Assembly: GCA_937924525.1 (NCBI GenBank)
Contig: CALDSU010000005.1
Span: 372,001-436,000, forward strand
DNA: 64,000 nucleotides
Direction of reading: 5' to 3'
Source: an uncultured Bryobacteraceae bacterium
GTDB lineage: Bacteria > Acidobacteriota > Terriglobia > Bryobacterales > Bryobacteraceae
The notes beneath the pieces were generated by a model, which ran no database searches, was not told the origin of the DNA, and saw only the letters and a program-made list of their open reading frames with translations. Below are positions 1 through 8,339 of this stretch, piece by piece (positions within the stretch are counted from its first letter, which is position 1; the number at the start of each line of letters is the position of its first letter). Both the position numbers and the translations under genes were made by a program.

Positions 1-2
1 TG

Positions 3-551
3 GAAACGCACTTGGCCGGCTGCCCGGCTTGCGCGGAAGCGGTTCGCGACGCGCGCTTCGCTCTGGCGGTGGTCGAGCGAGCTTCCGAGGTGGAACCGCC
101 CCCGCAATTGACCGCCCTGGTTCTGGCGGAGACGCTGTCGGGCCGTCATGGGCATTTACAGGATTGCCGCCCGGCCCGCAAATGGTTTTCCAGCCTGCTT
201 GCGCCGGTCCTCCAGCCCCGACTGGTGATGGGGATGGCGCTGACCGTCCTTTCGTTTTCCATGATGGCGCGTTGCGCGGGAGTGCCGGTGCGGCAATTGC
301 AAGCTTCCGATCTGGACCCCGCGCGCGTGTGGGCCACGATCGACGATTCGGCCCACCGAGTGTGGACCCGTTCGGTAAAGTTTTATGACAGCCTGCGCTT
401 CGTGTACGAGGTGCAGACCCGGCTGCTCGACTGGACCGAGCAGCAGGATCAGGAGGCGCGGAAGGCCGCCCGGCAGCGTCCGCTGGAAGCGCATCGCTTG
501 CCGCCCGCCGGCGAGCCCGCGCCTCCCGCGGAACAATCTAGTCCGCGTTGA
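3..551 (+). CDS. Anti-sigma factor, zf-HC2 type (5' partial)
   Basis: The reading frame is open to the left edge, so the true start is outside the window. The first visible residues contain His-Leu-Ala-Gly-Cys-Pro-Ala-Cys, the H-x3-C-x2-C signature of the zf-HC2 zinc-binding anti-sigma domain. A single hydrophobic segment follows around visible residues 72-90, then a periplasmic tail ending in a Pro/Glu-rich stretch. This layout is typical of membrane anti-sigma factors that hold an ECF sigma factor at the inner membrane; the cognate sigma gene would be expected just upstream, which cannot be seen. The downstream LiaI/LiaF-like genes suggest an envelope-stress module. The family assignment rests on one short motif plus topology. 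Confidence 0.6.
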   Translation, partial: ETHLAGCPACAEAVRDARFALAVVERASEVEPPPQLTALVLAETLSGRHGHLQDCRPARKWFSSLLAPVLQPRLVMGMALTVLSFSMMARCAGVPVRQLQASDLDPARVWATIDDSAHRVWTRSVKFYDSLRFVYEVQTRLLDWTEQQDQEARKAARQRPLEAHRLPPAGEPAPPAEQSSPR

Positions 552-584
552 CGTTAAAGCAGACAGGAAGCAGGAGAGCATGCC

Positions 585-1253
585 ATGACGACGGATACAT
601 TCCCTCCCGAACCCGTGGTCGGCTATTGCCGGACGTGCGGCGCGGCTTTGACCGAGCGCACGCGGCGCAGCGCCGGCGGGGTGTTGTACTGCGCGGAACA
701 TGTGCCCGTCACGGTTCATCGGCCCGCCCCGCCGCCGGTTACGCCGCCCGCCGACCCGGGCGGGGCCCGCCCCGGCGTGGCGTTTACGCTGGGCCTGATT
801 CCCGGCGTCGGCGCCATTTACAACGGCCAATACGCGAAAGGTCTGATCCACGCCGTGTTGTTCGGACTGCTGCTGAGCATCGCCAGCAGCGACGCCATGG
901 ACGTTCTGGGACCGCTGATGGGCATTCTGATCGCCGCGTTCTGGCTGTACATGGCGTTCGAAGCGCGCCATACCGCCTTGCGCCGGCGGCGGGGAGAGGT
1001 GGTGGATGAGTTCTCCAGCCTGCTCGACCCGCAATCGCGGCAGTCCTACAGCGGCGCGTTGTTGCTCATCTTTCTGGGTATTGTATTTCTGCTCAACACG
1101 CTGGAGATCGTCCGCATCCGGCAGTTGGTGAAGTTCTGGCCGGTGCTGTTGATCGCCGCGGGGATCAGCATGTTGTATTCGAGGATTCGTAGCGAAACGG
1201 CGCCTCCTCCCCCGCCGGATCCGGGTGCGAGTCAGGAGGTTCGTCATGAATAA
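585..1253 (+). CDS. Membrane protein with B-box-like zinc finger and LiaI/LiaF-like transmembrane region
   Basis: This 222-residue protein starts with a C-x2-C ... C-x2-H cluster (residues 15-40, Cys-Arg-Thr-Cys and Cys-Ala-Glu-His) resembling a B-box or zinc-ribbon. A proline-rich linker follows, and then hydrophobic segments from about residue 65 to 130 that begin with a TM2-like Gly-Leu-Ile-Pro-Gly-Val-Gly pattern. The C-terminal pair of helices around 155-200 ends with the Phe-Trp-Pro-Val-Leu-Leu-Ile-Ala-Ala-Gly motif of LiaI/LiaF-like membrane domains. The start has an AGGAG ribosome site at 572-576, eight bases upstream. The 3' end overlaps the next gene by 8 bases. A role in envelope-stress sensing is inferred from the neighbours; no enzymatic function is visible. 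Confidence 0.6.
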   Translation: MTTDTFPPEPVVGYCRTCGAALTERTRRSAGGVLYCAEHVPVTVHRPAPPPVTPPADPGGARPGVAFTLGLIPGVGAIYNGQYAKGLIHAVLFGLLLSIASSDAMDVLGPLMGILIAAFWLYMAFEARHTALRRRRGEVVDEFSSLLDPQSRQSYSGALLLIFLGIVFLLNTLEIVRIRQLVKFWPVLLIAAGISMLYSRIRSETAPPPPPDPGASQEVRHE

Positions 1254-1542
1254 CAATCTGGTGACGGCGATCCGCGGCCCGATTCTGCTTATGCTGGTGG
1301 GCGCGCTGTTCGCGTTCGACCACTTCACTGCGTATTCCATCGGGCGCACGTGGCCGGTGCTCCTGATCGCGGCGGGCATCCTGGCGTTGTGGAGCCGGTT
1401 CACGGCCGCGGCGAATGCCCCGGGCGAGCCGTTCAGCCGGCCGCCGTACCATGCCGCTTCTTCGTTTCCCCCTTCCGCCAGCGTGACCCCGCCGGCGGAA
1501 ACTGCCGGCCGCCCGCCGGTTTCTCCCGGAGGCGCCCAATGA
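1246..1542 (+). CDS. Small LiaI-like membrane protein
   Basis: This protein of 98 residues has two hydrophobic helices (about residues 8-28 and 32-52). The second carries the Thr-Trp-Pro-Val-Leu-Leu-Ile-Ala-Ala-Gly motif that is also found in the upstream and downstream proteins, so the three genes share a duplicated LiaI/LiaF-type membrane unit. The rest is a Pro/Ala-rich, probably disordered tail. An AGGAGG ribosome site at about 1234-1239 selects the ATG at 1246 over an upstream GTG in the same frame. The stop codon overlaps the next start as ATGA, indicating translational coupling. Its biochemical function is unknown. Confidence 0.55.
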   Translation: MNNNLVTAIRGPILLMLVGALFAFDHFTAYSIGRTWPVLLIAAGILALWSRFTAAANAPGEPFSRPPYHAASSFPPSASVTPPAETAGRPPVSPGGAQ

Positions 1543-2876
1543 GCCGCAAGTCGCTGGTGGGCCCGCTGATTCTGATCCTGCTAGGCATCCTGTTTCTCGT
1601 CAACAACCTGTATCCGGATCTCAAGATCTTCACGCAGTTGATCCTGTACTGGCCGTTTCTGCTGATCGCCTGGGGCCTGCTCCGGCTGATCGAAATCCTG
1701 GCCCTGGCGGCGCGCGGCGGACCGCTTCCGGCGCGCGGCCTGTCGGGCGGCGAGATCGCCCTGGTGGTGCTGATCTGCGTGTTGGGAACCGTCACCTACA
1801 CCGCCAAGCGGCACCTGCCGAATATCTCGTTTGGCCGTCTGGGCGTGGAAGCTTTCGGCGAAGCCTTCGAGTACCCGGTCGAGTTGCGCCTGGACGCCGG
1901 ACCCAAACCCCGGGTTGTCCTGGACATTCCGCGCGGCAATGCCCGCGTCACCGGAGACGCCACGGGCGAGGTCCGGGTGGGCGGGAACAAGTCCGTCCGG
2001 GCGCTCGACCAGCGCGATGCCGACCGGATGAACCAGGAGACGGCGCTGCGCCTGGAGCGGGAAGGCGACCGCCTGGTGGTGCGCGCCCAACCCTTGGCCG
2101 GCGAGGGCCGTAATGTGACCGTGAACCTGGAGATCCAGGTGCCCAAGGACGCCAGTATTGAAGCGCGAGGCGGCTACGGGGATTTCGACATCTCCGGGCT
2201 GGACGGCTCCGTCGAAATCGTCAGCGACAACGCCGGCGTAAGGCTGAACCAGATCGGCGGCAATGTGCGGGTGGAGACCAGGCGGAGCGACGTCATCCGC
2301 GCCGTCGGCGTGAAGGGCGACGTAGCGGTCTCGGGGCGCGGCAACGATATCGAACTTGCCGAACTTCAAGGGCAGGCGTCGGTGGAGGGAAGCTTCAGCG
2401 GCGACCTTGTCTTCCGGAATCTGGCCAAACCGCTGCGGTTTGCTTCGCGGAGCACCACCCTGACGGTCGAGCAGGTGCCCGGCAATCTCTACATTGATCT
2501 TGGGGACGTCGAGGGCACGAACCTGGTGGGTCCGATTCAGCTCACCTCCAGGTCGAAGGATCTTCGCCTCAGCGACTTCAAGGGGCCGCTGGCCGTATCG
2601 CTGGATCGCGGCGACGTCGACCTGGATCCGCGGGGGCTTCCGCTCAGCAGGATGGACGTGAGGGTCAAGTCCGGCGATTTGAAAGTGACGTTGCCCGCCG
2701 CCGCGAAGTTCGAACTGGCCGCGCAGACCGAGCGCGGCGACGTGCGGAACGACTTCGGCGACATGCTGGTGCTCCAGACCGAGGGCCGCTCCGCCCGCCT
2801 CGCGGGCCGGACCGGGCCGGGACCCTTGATCCACCTCGCCACTTCCCGCGGCAGTGTGACCGTGCGAAAACAGTAG
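1539..2876 (+). CDS. LiaF-like membrane protein with DUF4097 beta-helix (putative adhesin) domain
   Basis: The 445-residue product has LiaI/LiaF-type helices at residues 6-55, with a Leu-Tyr-Trp-Pro-Phe-Leu-Leu-Ile-Ala-Trp motif, and a further helix near 75-90. A long repetitive domain follows, rich in short Gly-Asp-Val/Ile-Glu strands (about 110-440), as in DUF4097, which forms a right-handed beta-helix or solenoid-like extracytoplasmic surface. The ATG at 1539 overlaps the previous stop (ATGA); the open frame extends further upstream but that part is low quality and overlaps the preceding gene. Family members often sit with sigma/anti-sigma or PspC-like genes. Here it lies between the anti-sigma module and MacB-type permeases, which suggests an envelope role; the exact function is unknown. 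Confidence 0.65.
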   Translation: MSRKSLVGPLILILLGILFLVNNLYPDLKIFTQLILYWPFLLIAWGLLRLIEILALAARGGPLPARGLSGGEIALVVLICVLGTVTYTAKRHLPNISFGRLGVEAFGEAFEYPVELRLDAGPKPRVVLDIPRGNARVTGDATGEVRVGGNKSVRALDQRDADRMNQETALRLEREGDRLVVRAQPLAGEGRNVTVNLEIQVPKDASIEARGGYGDFDISGLDGSVEIVSDNAGVRLNQIGGNVRVETRRSDVIRAVGVKGDVAVSGRGNDIELAELQGQASVEGSFSGDLVFRNLAKPLRFASRSTTLTVEQVPGNLYIDLGDVEGTNLVGPIQLTSRSKDLRLSDFKGPLAVSLDRGDVDLDPRGLPLSRMDVRVKSGDLKVTLPAAAKFELAAQTERGDVRNDFGDMLVLQTEGRSARLAGRTGPGPLIHLATSRGSVTVRKQ

Positions 2877-2944
2877 AGCAGGGCTCGGCTTCCAGTCCTG
2901 TGATCGCGCGGTCCGCCGCGCGCTGCGAACCGCGACCCTTCATC

Positions 2945-4186
2945 ATGACCACCGGCGCCCCGCTGCGAGAATCCATCCTGGTTGCGCTCGACGCCCTCCG
3001 CGCCAGCAAACTGCGCAGTCTCCTCACCCTGCTCGGCATCATCCTGGCCACTGCGACGCTGATCGCGGTCTCCTCGATCATCCACGGCATGGATGTCTAC
3101 ATCGCTACCCAGGTATCCGAGATGGGCGCGGACGGTTTCCGCGTCCGGCGTCTGTTTATGATCGGCCAGTTGGACCCGAAGAAGTTCGCTGAACTGCGCC
3201 GCCGCAGTCCGGAACTGAGCGTGGAGGAATACGAGTACCTCCGCGCACACGCCCGCCTGGTCCGCGAGATCGGCATGGAATCCAGCCGCGTGGCGCCTGT
3301 TCGCTACGGGGACGATCAGGTGGAAGGCGTGCAGGTGACGGGCGTCACCCCCAACCTGGGCGTCATCTCGAACACGCAGACCGCGCAGGGCCGGTTCTTC
3401 GCCGACTCGGAGAATCAGAAACGGGCTATGGTCTGCTTCATCGGCGAAGACATTCGGGAGCGCTTTTTCACGGGACGGGATCCGCTGGGCAAGGAGATTC
3501 TGATCCAGGGACGGCCGTTCCGGATCATCGGCGTCGCGCGCAAGCAGGGTTCCGTGTTCGGCCAGTCGCGGGATAACTTTGTCTGGATCCCGATCGGCAC
3601 GTTCTTCAAAATGTTCGGCGCGCGGACCGGGATCGGCTACAGCGCCCTGGCGCTGGACCGCGCGCGGTTGAACGCCGCGCGGGACGAGATCCGCATGCTG
3701 CTGCGGGCGCGCCGGCATTTGCAGCCGAACGACGAGGACAACTTCGGCATCTTCGGCTCGGATTCCCTGGTGGAAGCCTGGGACCGGCTGACCGGCGTGA
3801 TCGCCGCCACCGCGCTGGCGGTCGTCTCGATCTTCATGGTGGTCGGCGGGGTCGTGATCATGAATATCATGCTGGCGGTGGTGGTGGAGCGTACGCGGGA
3901 AATCGGCATCCGCAAATCGGTGGGCGCGCGGCGGCGGGACATTCTGAACCAGTTCCTGGTGGAATCGTCGGTGCTGTCCGCCAGCGGCGGCGTGATCGGC
4001 GTGGGCCTGGCCTGGGCGATCGCCGTCACCGTGCGCTCGCTGACGCCGGTGCCGATGGAGATGCCCGCGGCGTCGGTGGCGCTAGGCGTGGGATTATCGG
4101 CGCTGGTGGGTCTGTTTTTCGGCGTGTACCCGGCGCGGCGAGCTTCCCGGCTGGATCCCATCGAGGCCCTGAGGTTCGAAACATGA
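2945..4186 (+). CDS. MacB-type ABC transporter permease
   Basis: The product of 413 residues has the MacB/FtsX layout. One N-terminal helix (residues 20-45) follows the Lys-Leu-Arg-Ser-Leu-Leu-Thr-Leu-Leu-Gly motif. A large periplasmic MacB_PCD domain spans about 45-285, and three C-terminal helices carry the Glu-Arg-Thr-Arg-Glu-Ile-Gly-Ile-Arg-Lys signature near 315. Such permeases couple a cytoplasmic ATPase to mechanotransmission or export of peptides, lipoproteins or macrolides. No ATPase gene lies beside it. I chose ATG 2945 because residues encoded upstream do not resemble the family; a GTG at 2900 is also possible. Its 3' end overlaps the next permease as ATGA, so the two are probably made together and may pair as a heterodimer. 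Confidence 0.8.
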   Translation: MTTGAPLRESILVALDALRASKLRSLLTLLGIILATATLIAVSSIIHGMDVYIATQVSEMGADGFRVRRLFMIGQLDPKKFAELRRRSPELSVEEYEYLRAHARLVREIGMESSRVAPVRYGDDQVEGVQVTGVTPNLGVISNTQTAQGRFFADSENQKRAMVCFIGEDIRERFFTGRDPLGKEILIQGRPFRIIGVARKQGSVFGQSRDNFVWIPIGTFFKMFGARTGIGYSALALDRARLNAARDEIRMLLRARRHLQPNDEDNFGIFGSDSLVEAWDRLTGVIAATALAVVSIFMVVGGVVIMNIMLAVVVERTREIGIRKSVGARRRDILNQFLVESSVLSASGGVIGVGLAWAIAVTVRSLTPVPMEMPAASVALGVGLSALVGLFFGVYPARRASRLDPIEALRFET

Positions 4187-5433
4187 GGCTGGCCGAGTTT
4201 CGCATTGCCGCCCAGATGGCGTTCGCCACCATCCGGGAGCACAAACTGCGCAGCCTGCTCACGGTGTTGGGCGTCATCATCGGCACCGGCACCGTCATCG
4301 CGGTCGGGTCGGTGATCGCGGGCGTGGACGCCACTATCGCGGACGTGGCGCGGAGTTTCGGACCGCGTACCGCGTTTGCGTTCCAGTTCAACATCGGCTT
4401 TCGCGGGAATATCACAGGCGAGGAATGGAGGCGCAAGCCGCTGACCTACGAGAACGCCCTGGCGCTCGCCGAACGCTGCCCCTCGGTCGAGCAGGTGGCG
4501 CCGTACCTATTCAGCCCCAACCTGTTTCGAGGCCGCTTCAACGACCGCGCCCGCTTCCGGGGCAACGATGTCTTCCGCATTGAACTGGTCGGGACGGTGG
4601 AAGGCTACGCGGAGGACGGCACCGAGCGGATGCTGCATGGCCGGTTCTTCACGGAGATGGAAAACCAGCGCCGCCAGCCCGTGGTCGTGCTGGGCGAGGA
4701 CCTGTACCAAGGCCTGATGCAGGGCGAGGACCCCGTGGGCAAACTGGTAGATCTGAACGGCAAGCAGTTTGCGGTAGTGGGGGTGATGGCCCGCCGGGCG
4801 GCGTCGCTTCCCGGCCAAGAAGACCTGCGGGCAGTCATCCCTTATTGGACGATGCGCAAAATGTTTCCCGCGGCCGAGCAACTTCTGCTGGTCATCATCG
4901 CGCGGCCGGGCCTGCTGGCGCAGGCGTTGGACGAAGCTGCGGGCGTCCTGCGGCAGGAACGCCGCCTGGCCCACGACGCGCCGGACAATTTTTGGATCTC
5001 CTCCGGAGACCGCATGGTGGAAGATTTCCGCGACCTCACCGCGATGGTGGCGCTCGTGATGGTGGTTCTCAGTTCGATCGGCCTGCTGGTCGGCGGCATC
5101 GGCGTGATGAACATCATGCTGGTATCGGTCACCGAGCGCACGCGGGAGATCGGGATTCGCAAGGCGGTGGGCGCGCGGCGTAGTGACATTGTGGCGCAAT
5201 TTCTGACCGAGGCGGTGGTCCTGACCGGTTGCGGCGGACTGCTCGGCATGGCTGGCGGTTGGCTGGTTTCCGTGGCCGCGCGGCTGGTCTTCCCCACGCT
5301 TCCCACCGCCGTGCCGCTGTGGGCGGTAGCGCTGGGTTTCACGGTCTCGGTGGCGGTGGGCTTGTTTTTTGGCATCTGGCCCGCGCACAAAGCGGCGCGT
5401 CTGGATCCGGTGGTGGCCTTGCGGTATGAGTGA
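4183..5433 (+). CDS. MacB-type ABC transporter permease
   Basis: This second permease of the pair has 416 residues and the same architecture as the upstream gene: N-terminal helix with the Lys-Leu-Arg-Ser-Leu-Leu-Thr-Val-Leu-Gly motif, a periplasmic MacB_PCD domain (about 45-275), and three C-terminal helices with Glu-Arg-Thr-Arg-Glu-Ile-Gly-Ile-Arg-Lys-Ala-Val-Gly-Ala. The similarity of the two proteins suggests tandem duplication and a heterodimeric transporter. Its start overlaps the previous stop by four bases and its stop overlaps the following epimerase gene by eight. No ATP-binding subunit is encoded between 1 and 6.3 kb, so an ATPase must come from elsewhere. Confidence 0.8.
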   Translation: MRLAEFRIAAQMAFATIREHKLRSLLTVLGVIIGTGTVIAVGSVIAGVDATIADVARSFGPRTAFAFQFNIGFRGNITGEEWRRKPLTYENALALAERCPSVEQVAPYLFSPNLFRGRFNDRARFRGNDVFRIELVGTVEGYAEDGTERMLHGRFFTEMENQRRQPVVVLGEDLYQGLMQGEDPVGKLVDLNGKQFAVVGVMARRAASLPGQEDLRAVIPYWTMRKMFPAAEQLLLVIIARPGLLAQALDEAAGVLRQERRLAHDAPDNFWISSGDRMVEDFRDLTAMVALVMVVLSSIGLLVGGIGVMNIMLVSVTERTREIGIRKAVGARRSDIVAQFLTEAVVLTGCGGLLGMAGGWLVSVAARLVFPTLPTAVPLWAVALGFTVSVAVGLFFGIWPAHKAARLDPVVALRYE

Positions 5434-6286
5434 CCTGGTTGTCCTGGGCTGCGGGTATACGGGACGGCGGGTGGCCGAGCGGTGGCTGCGGCGCTTCCCG
5501 GACGCCCGCGTCGTGGTGACCACCCGGCATCCCGCCCGCCTGGCGGCGCTAGCGGAGGCCGGGGCGCGGGTGCTGGCGCTCGACGCGCTGGACCCGGCGG
5601 CGCGGCGGGCGCTCGCCGAAGCAGCGCCTGAGGGGTGCGCGGTGCTGCATTCGGTTCCGGTCGTCGCGGAGGGGGGCGTCCCGGCCGACCCCACGCCGGC
5701 GCTGCTGGAAGCGTTGCGGGACCGGCCTTCTCGCCTGGTCTATTTGTCCACCACGGGCGTCTACGGCGACGCAGTCGAGGTGGACGAGCGGACTCCGGTT
5801 GCGCCCCGCACGCCGCGCGTGCGTCTCCGGGTGGAGGCGGAGCGGGCCGTGACCGCGGGTCCCTGGTCGAGTCTGATCCTGCGCCCGGCGGCGATCTACG
5901 GTCCCTGGCGCGGTGTGCACGCCGCCATGCGCCGCGGCGAGTTCCGGCTGGTGGAAGGTGGGCAGCATTTCATCAGCCGGATTCACGTCAGCGACCTGGC
6001 CAGCCTGACGGAGGCTGCTCTGTTGTCGCGTCTGCAAGGCGCCTACCCCGTCGCCGACGACGAGCCCGCCGCTTCGGAGTCCGTCGCCCGCTTTTGCGCC
6101 GAACTGCTGGGGCTGCCAATGCCGGACTCGATTCCGCGGGACCAGGTCAGCGAAACCCGCCGGGCCAACCGGCGCGTGGACGGCCGGGCGATCCGCCGTC
6201 TGCTGCATGTGCGGCTCGACTATCCCAGCTACCGCACCGGCATTCCCGCCAGCCTGGCCGCCGAGCGGGACGGCACGGAGGAGTGA
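5426..6286 (+). CDS. NAD(P)-dependent epimerase/dehydratase-like protein
   Basis: The 286-residue product is an extended-SDR Rossmann protein. The N-terminal nucleotide loop reads Gly-Cys-Gly-Tyr-Thr-Gly (residues 8-13), matching G-x-G-x-x-G. A Tyr-Leu-Ser-Thr-Thr-Gly-Val-Tyr-Gly segment near residues 110-118 matches the catalytic region of extended SDRs related to YeeZ. A later Leu-Arg-Pro-Ala-Ala-Ile-Tyr-Gly-Pro motif is also typical. The canonical Tyr-x3-Lys is not clear, so catalytic status is uncertain. The ATG at 5426 overlaps the permease gene by eight bases. Its substrate cannot be predicted, and its link with the permeases may only be transcriptional. Confidence 0.7.
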   Translation: MSDLVVLGCGYTGRRVAERWLRRFPDARVVVTTRHPARLAALAEAGARVLALDALDPAARRALAEAAPEGCAVLHSVPVVAEGGVPADPTPALLEALRDRPSRLVYLSTTGVYGDAVEVDERTPVAPRTPRVRLRVEAERAVTAGPWSSLILRPAAIYGPWRGVHAAMRRGEFRLVEGGQHFISRIHVSDLASLTEAALLSRLQGAYPVADDEPAASESVARFCAELLGLPMPDSIPRDQVSETRRANRRVDGRAIRRLLHVRLDYPSYRTGIPASLAAERDGTEE

Positions 6287-6330
6287 TCGGCGGAACCTGG
6301 CGGGGCAGGCGCAGTTCGGTCCGGCGGACT

Positions 6331-7065
6331 TCACCGCTGGCTCAACCCGCCATCCACGGCCACCACCTGCCCGGTGATGAACGTCGTAGCCGACAGGAAG
6401 AAAGCCACCGCTTCGGCCACCTCATCGGCGGCGCCGGCGCGGCGGGCGGGCGTGGCGCGGATGAAATCCTGGACGTCGGGAGCGCCGATTTCCTCGAAAG
6501 GAATCACGCCGGGGGCCACCGAGTTGACCGAGATCTCCGGCGCCCAAGCCTTGGCCAGCGCCCGGGTCAGCATCACCACGCCGGCTTTGGAAGCGCAGTA
6601 GTGCGCATGCTCGGCCCAGGGACGCAGCGCCCCGAGCGAACTGATGTTGACGATGCGGCCCCCGCCTTGGGCCTGCATCCGTTTCGCCGCCTCCTGGCAG
6701 CAGAAAAACGTCGCCTTCAGGTTGACGTCGTGGATGTAGTCCCAATCGGCCTCGGTGATCTTGAGCGGATCGAAGCGGGTGAAGCGGGCGGCGTTGTTGA
6801 CCAGCCCGTCGAGGCGGCCAAAGTGGGCCTCCACGCGCGCAAACAGGCCGGCAATCTCGGGCACGCGGCTCAGGTCGGCCTGGAAGACGGGTACGCCGCC
6901 GCACGCGGCCGCCGTGTCCCGGGCTTCGGCGGCGCGGCTGCCGTAGTGAATGGCCACGCGCGCGCCCCGCGCGGCCAGGTACCGGGCGATGCCGGCGCCA
7001 AGGCGCCGCGCCGCGCCCGTCACCAGCACCACTTTACCCGCGAGATTCGAGGGAATGGTCTCCAT
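6331..7065 (-). CDS. SDR-family oxidoreductase, pteridine-reductase-like
   Basis: The 244-residue product is a classical short-chain dehydrogenase. The cofactor loop Thr-Gly-Ala-Ala-Arg-Arg-Leu-Gly lies at residues 16-23, Asn-Asn-Ala at 90-92, Ser143, and the catalytic Tyr156-x3-Lys160. The Ala-Ala-Arg-Arg-Leu-Gly form of the loop is characteristic of pteridine reductases (PTR1/FolM-like) that reduce dihydropterins with NADPH, although FabG-like activity cannot be excluded. It is the last gene of a six-gene minus-strand operon and its start lies inside the end of the MFS gene (32-base overlap). Its role in the operon is not obvious. The SDR family call is secure; the substrate is not. Confidence 0.75.
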   Translation of the reverse strand: METIPSNLAGKVVLVTGAARRLGAGIARYLAARGARVAIHYGSRAAEARDTAAACGGVPVFQADLSRVPEIAGLFARVEAHFGRLDGLVNNAARFTRFDPLKITEADWDYIHDVNLKATFFCCQEAAKRMQAQGGGRIVNISSLGALRPWAEHAHYCASKAGVVMLTRALAKAWAPEISVNSVAPGVIPFEEIGAPDVQDFIRATPARRAGAADEVAEAVAFFLSATTFITGQVVAVDGGLSQR

Positions 7066-8338
7066 ATTCCTCCTCCACCGCCGCGCGGGCCGGCATGTCC
7101 GGCTCGCGCAGCCAGCCCTTCCGCATGGCCCACCACCAGTAGAGCGCCGTGGTCGTGCTGAACCCGCCCGCCCACAGCCCGATGGTCCGCGGACTGGTGA
7201 ACTGCGAAGCGATCCCCGCGATCATCATGGACACCAGCATGGTCGACCACACCAGGGACTCGAGCGTGGTGAAGACCCGCCCGCGGAACTCCCCCGCCAC
7301 GTGCTCGAGCAGCTTGCCCCAGTTGAGCACCGACGCGACCGCGATGGCGAGCCGCGACAGCGCAATGAACACCAGCGCGAGCCAGAACTGCCGCATCTGG
7401 CTGAACACCATGTACGCCGCGCCGTGAATGAAATAGCACACCAGCACCACGCGCACGTATTGCGCGAAGCTCAGGTGCCGGCCGATGCGGTGCGCCACCG
7501 TTCCCCCCAGAATCAGGCCGATGCCGGCGAATCCCCAGATGACTCCGATGCCGGCCGCGCCTTTCTTGAAGACCAACTCGCCGAACAGGCTGAACAGAAT
7601 CTGCGCGGCGCCCCCGCCGGAGGCCCAGCCGATCCCGGCCAGCGCTACGGTCAAAACCAGAGTCGAGCGCTTCAGGTAGCGCAGCCCCTCGACGTAATCG
7701 TTCCAGGGCTGGACCACGCCCCCGCCGCCACGCTCGCCGGCGACTGCTCGCGCTGCGCCGCCGGGCAGCCGCATCCGGGAGATCGACCAGGCCGAAAACA
7801 GGAACGACCAGGCGTTGAGCACGAACGCCCCCTCATAGCCGAGTTGATGCACGCTGAGGCCGGCCGCAAACGTCCCAATGGTGAGCGTGGTCCACTGCGT
7901 GGTTTGCGTCACCGCGTTGGCCGTGTGCAGTTCGGCCGGCGTCGTAATGGCGGGCAGCAACGCCGAGCGCCCGCTCGTGAAAAACGGGGAGGCGAACATC
8001 AGCATCCCGCTCAGCACGTACAGCAGCCAGTGGCCCTGCTCGCGAACCGTGAAGATGAATCCGAGCGCGATGAAGAAGCGCACCAGGTCGGACCAAATCA
8101 TGACCTTGCGGCGATCCAGGCGGTCGAGGAGCACGCCCGCCACCGGCGCGGCGAGCACGGCGGGCAGCGCGCGGGCCAGCATTACGCCGCTCACCACCAG
8201 CCCCGAGCCCGTGCCTTCCACCGCCAGGCTGAACACGGCGATGTTGTTGAAGTGGTCGCCGATTTCGGTCACCACCTGTCCGAACCACATGCGCCGGTAG
8301 TTGGCGTTGGTGCGGAGCAGTTCGGCAAACGCGGCCAT
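7034..8338 (-). CDS. MFS transporter (EntS/MFS_3-like)
   Basis: This 434-residue protein has about 12 predicted membrane helices and the family features of the EntS/MFS_3 exporter group, beginning with Asn-Tyr-Arg-Arg-Met-Trp-Phe-Gly-Gln at residues 11-19. The Leu-Leu-Asp-Arg-Leu-Asp-Arg-Arg-Lys loop between helices 2 and 3 is the usual MFS motif A. The ATG at 8338 lies one base from the end of the DMT transporter gene; the frame is open a little further upstream without a plausible start signal. It may export a small metabolite. It is cotranscribed with an acyl-amino-acid module, so amino-acid derivatives are a possible cargo, but that is inference. Confidence 0.75.
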   Translation of the reverse strand: MAAFAELLRTNANYRRMWFGQVVTEIGDHFNNIAVFSLAVEGTGSGLVVSGVMLARALPAVLAAPVAGVLLDRLDRRKVMIWSDLVRFFIALGFIFTVREQGHWLLYVLSGMLMFASPFFTSGRSALLPAITTPAELHTANAVTQTTQWTTLTIGTFAAGLSVHQLGYEGAFVLNAWSFLFSAWSISRMRLPGGAARAVAGERGGGGVVQPWNDYVEGLRYLKRSTLVLTVALAGIGWASGGGAAQILFSLFGELVFKKGAAGIGVIWGFAGIGLILGGTVAHRIGRHLSFAQYVRVVLVCYFIHGAAYMVFSQMRQFWLALVFIALSRLAIAVASVLNWGKLLEHVAGEFRGRVFTTLESLVWSTMLVSMMIAGIASQFTSPRTIGLWAGGFSTTTALYWWWAMRKGWLREPDMPARAAVEEEYGDHSLESRG

Positions 8339-8339
8339 T

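Noticed and set aside
156-1403. Long minus-strand open frame opposite the LiaF-like genes
   Set aside because: High GC produces long antisense frames; its sequence is Arg/Pro-rich, lacks domains, and the opposite strand holds recognisable coupled genes.
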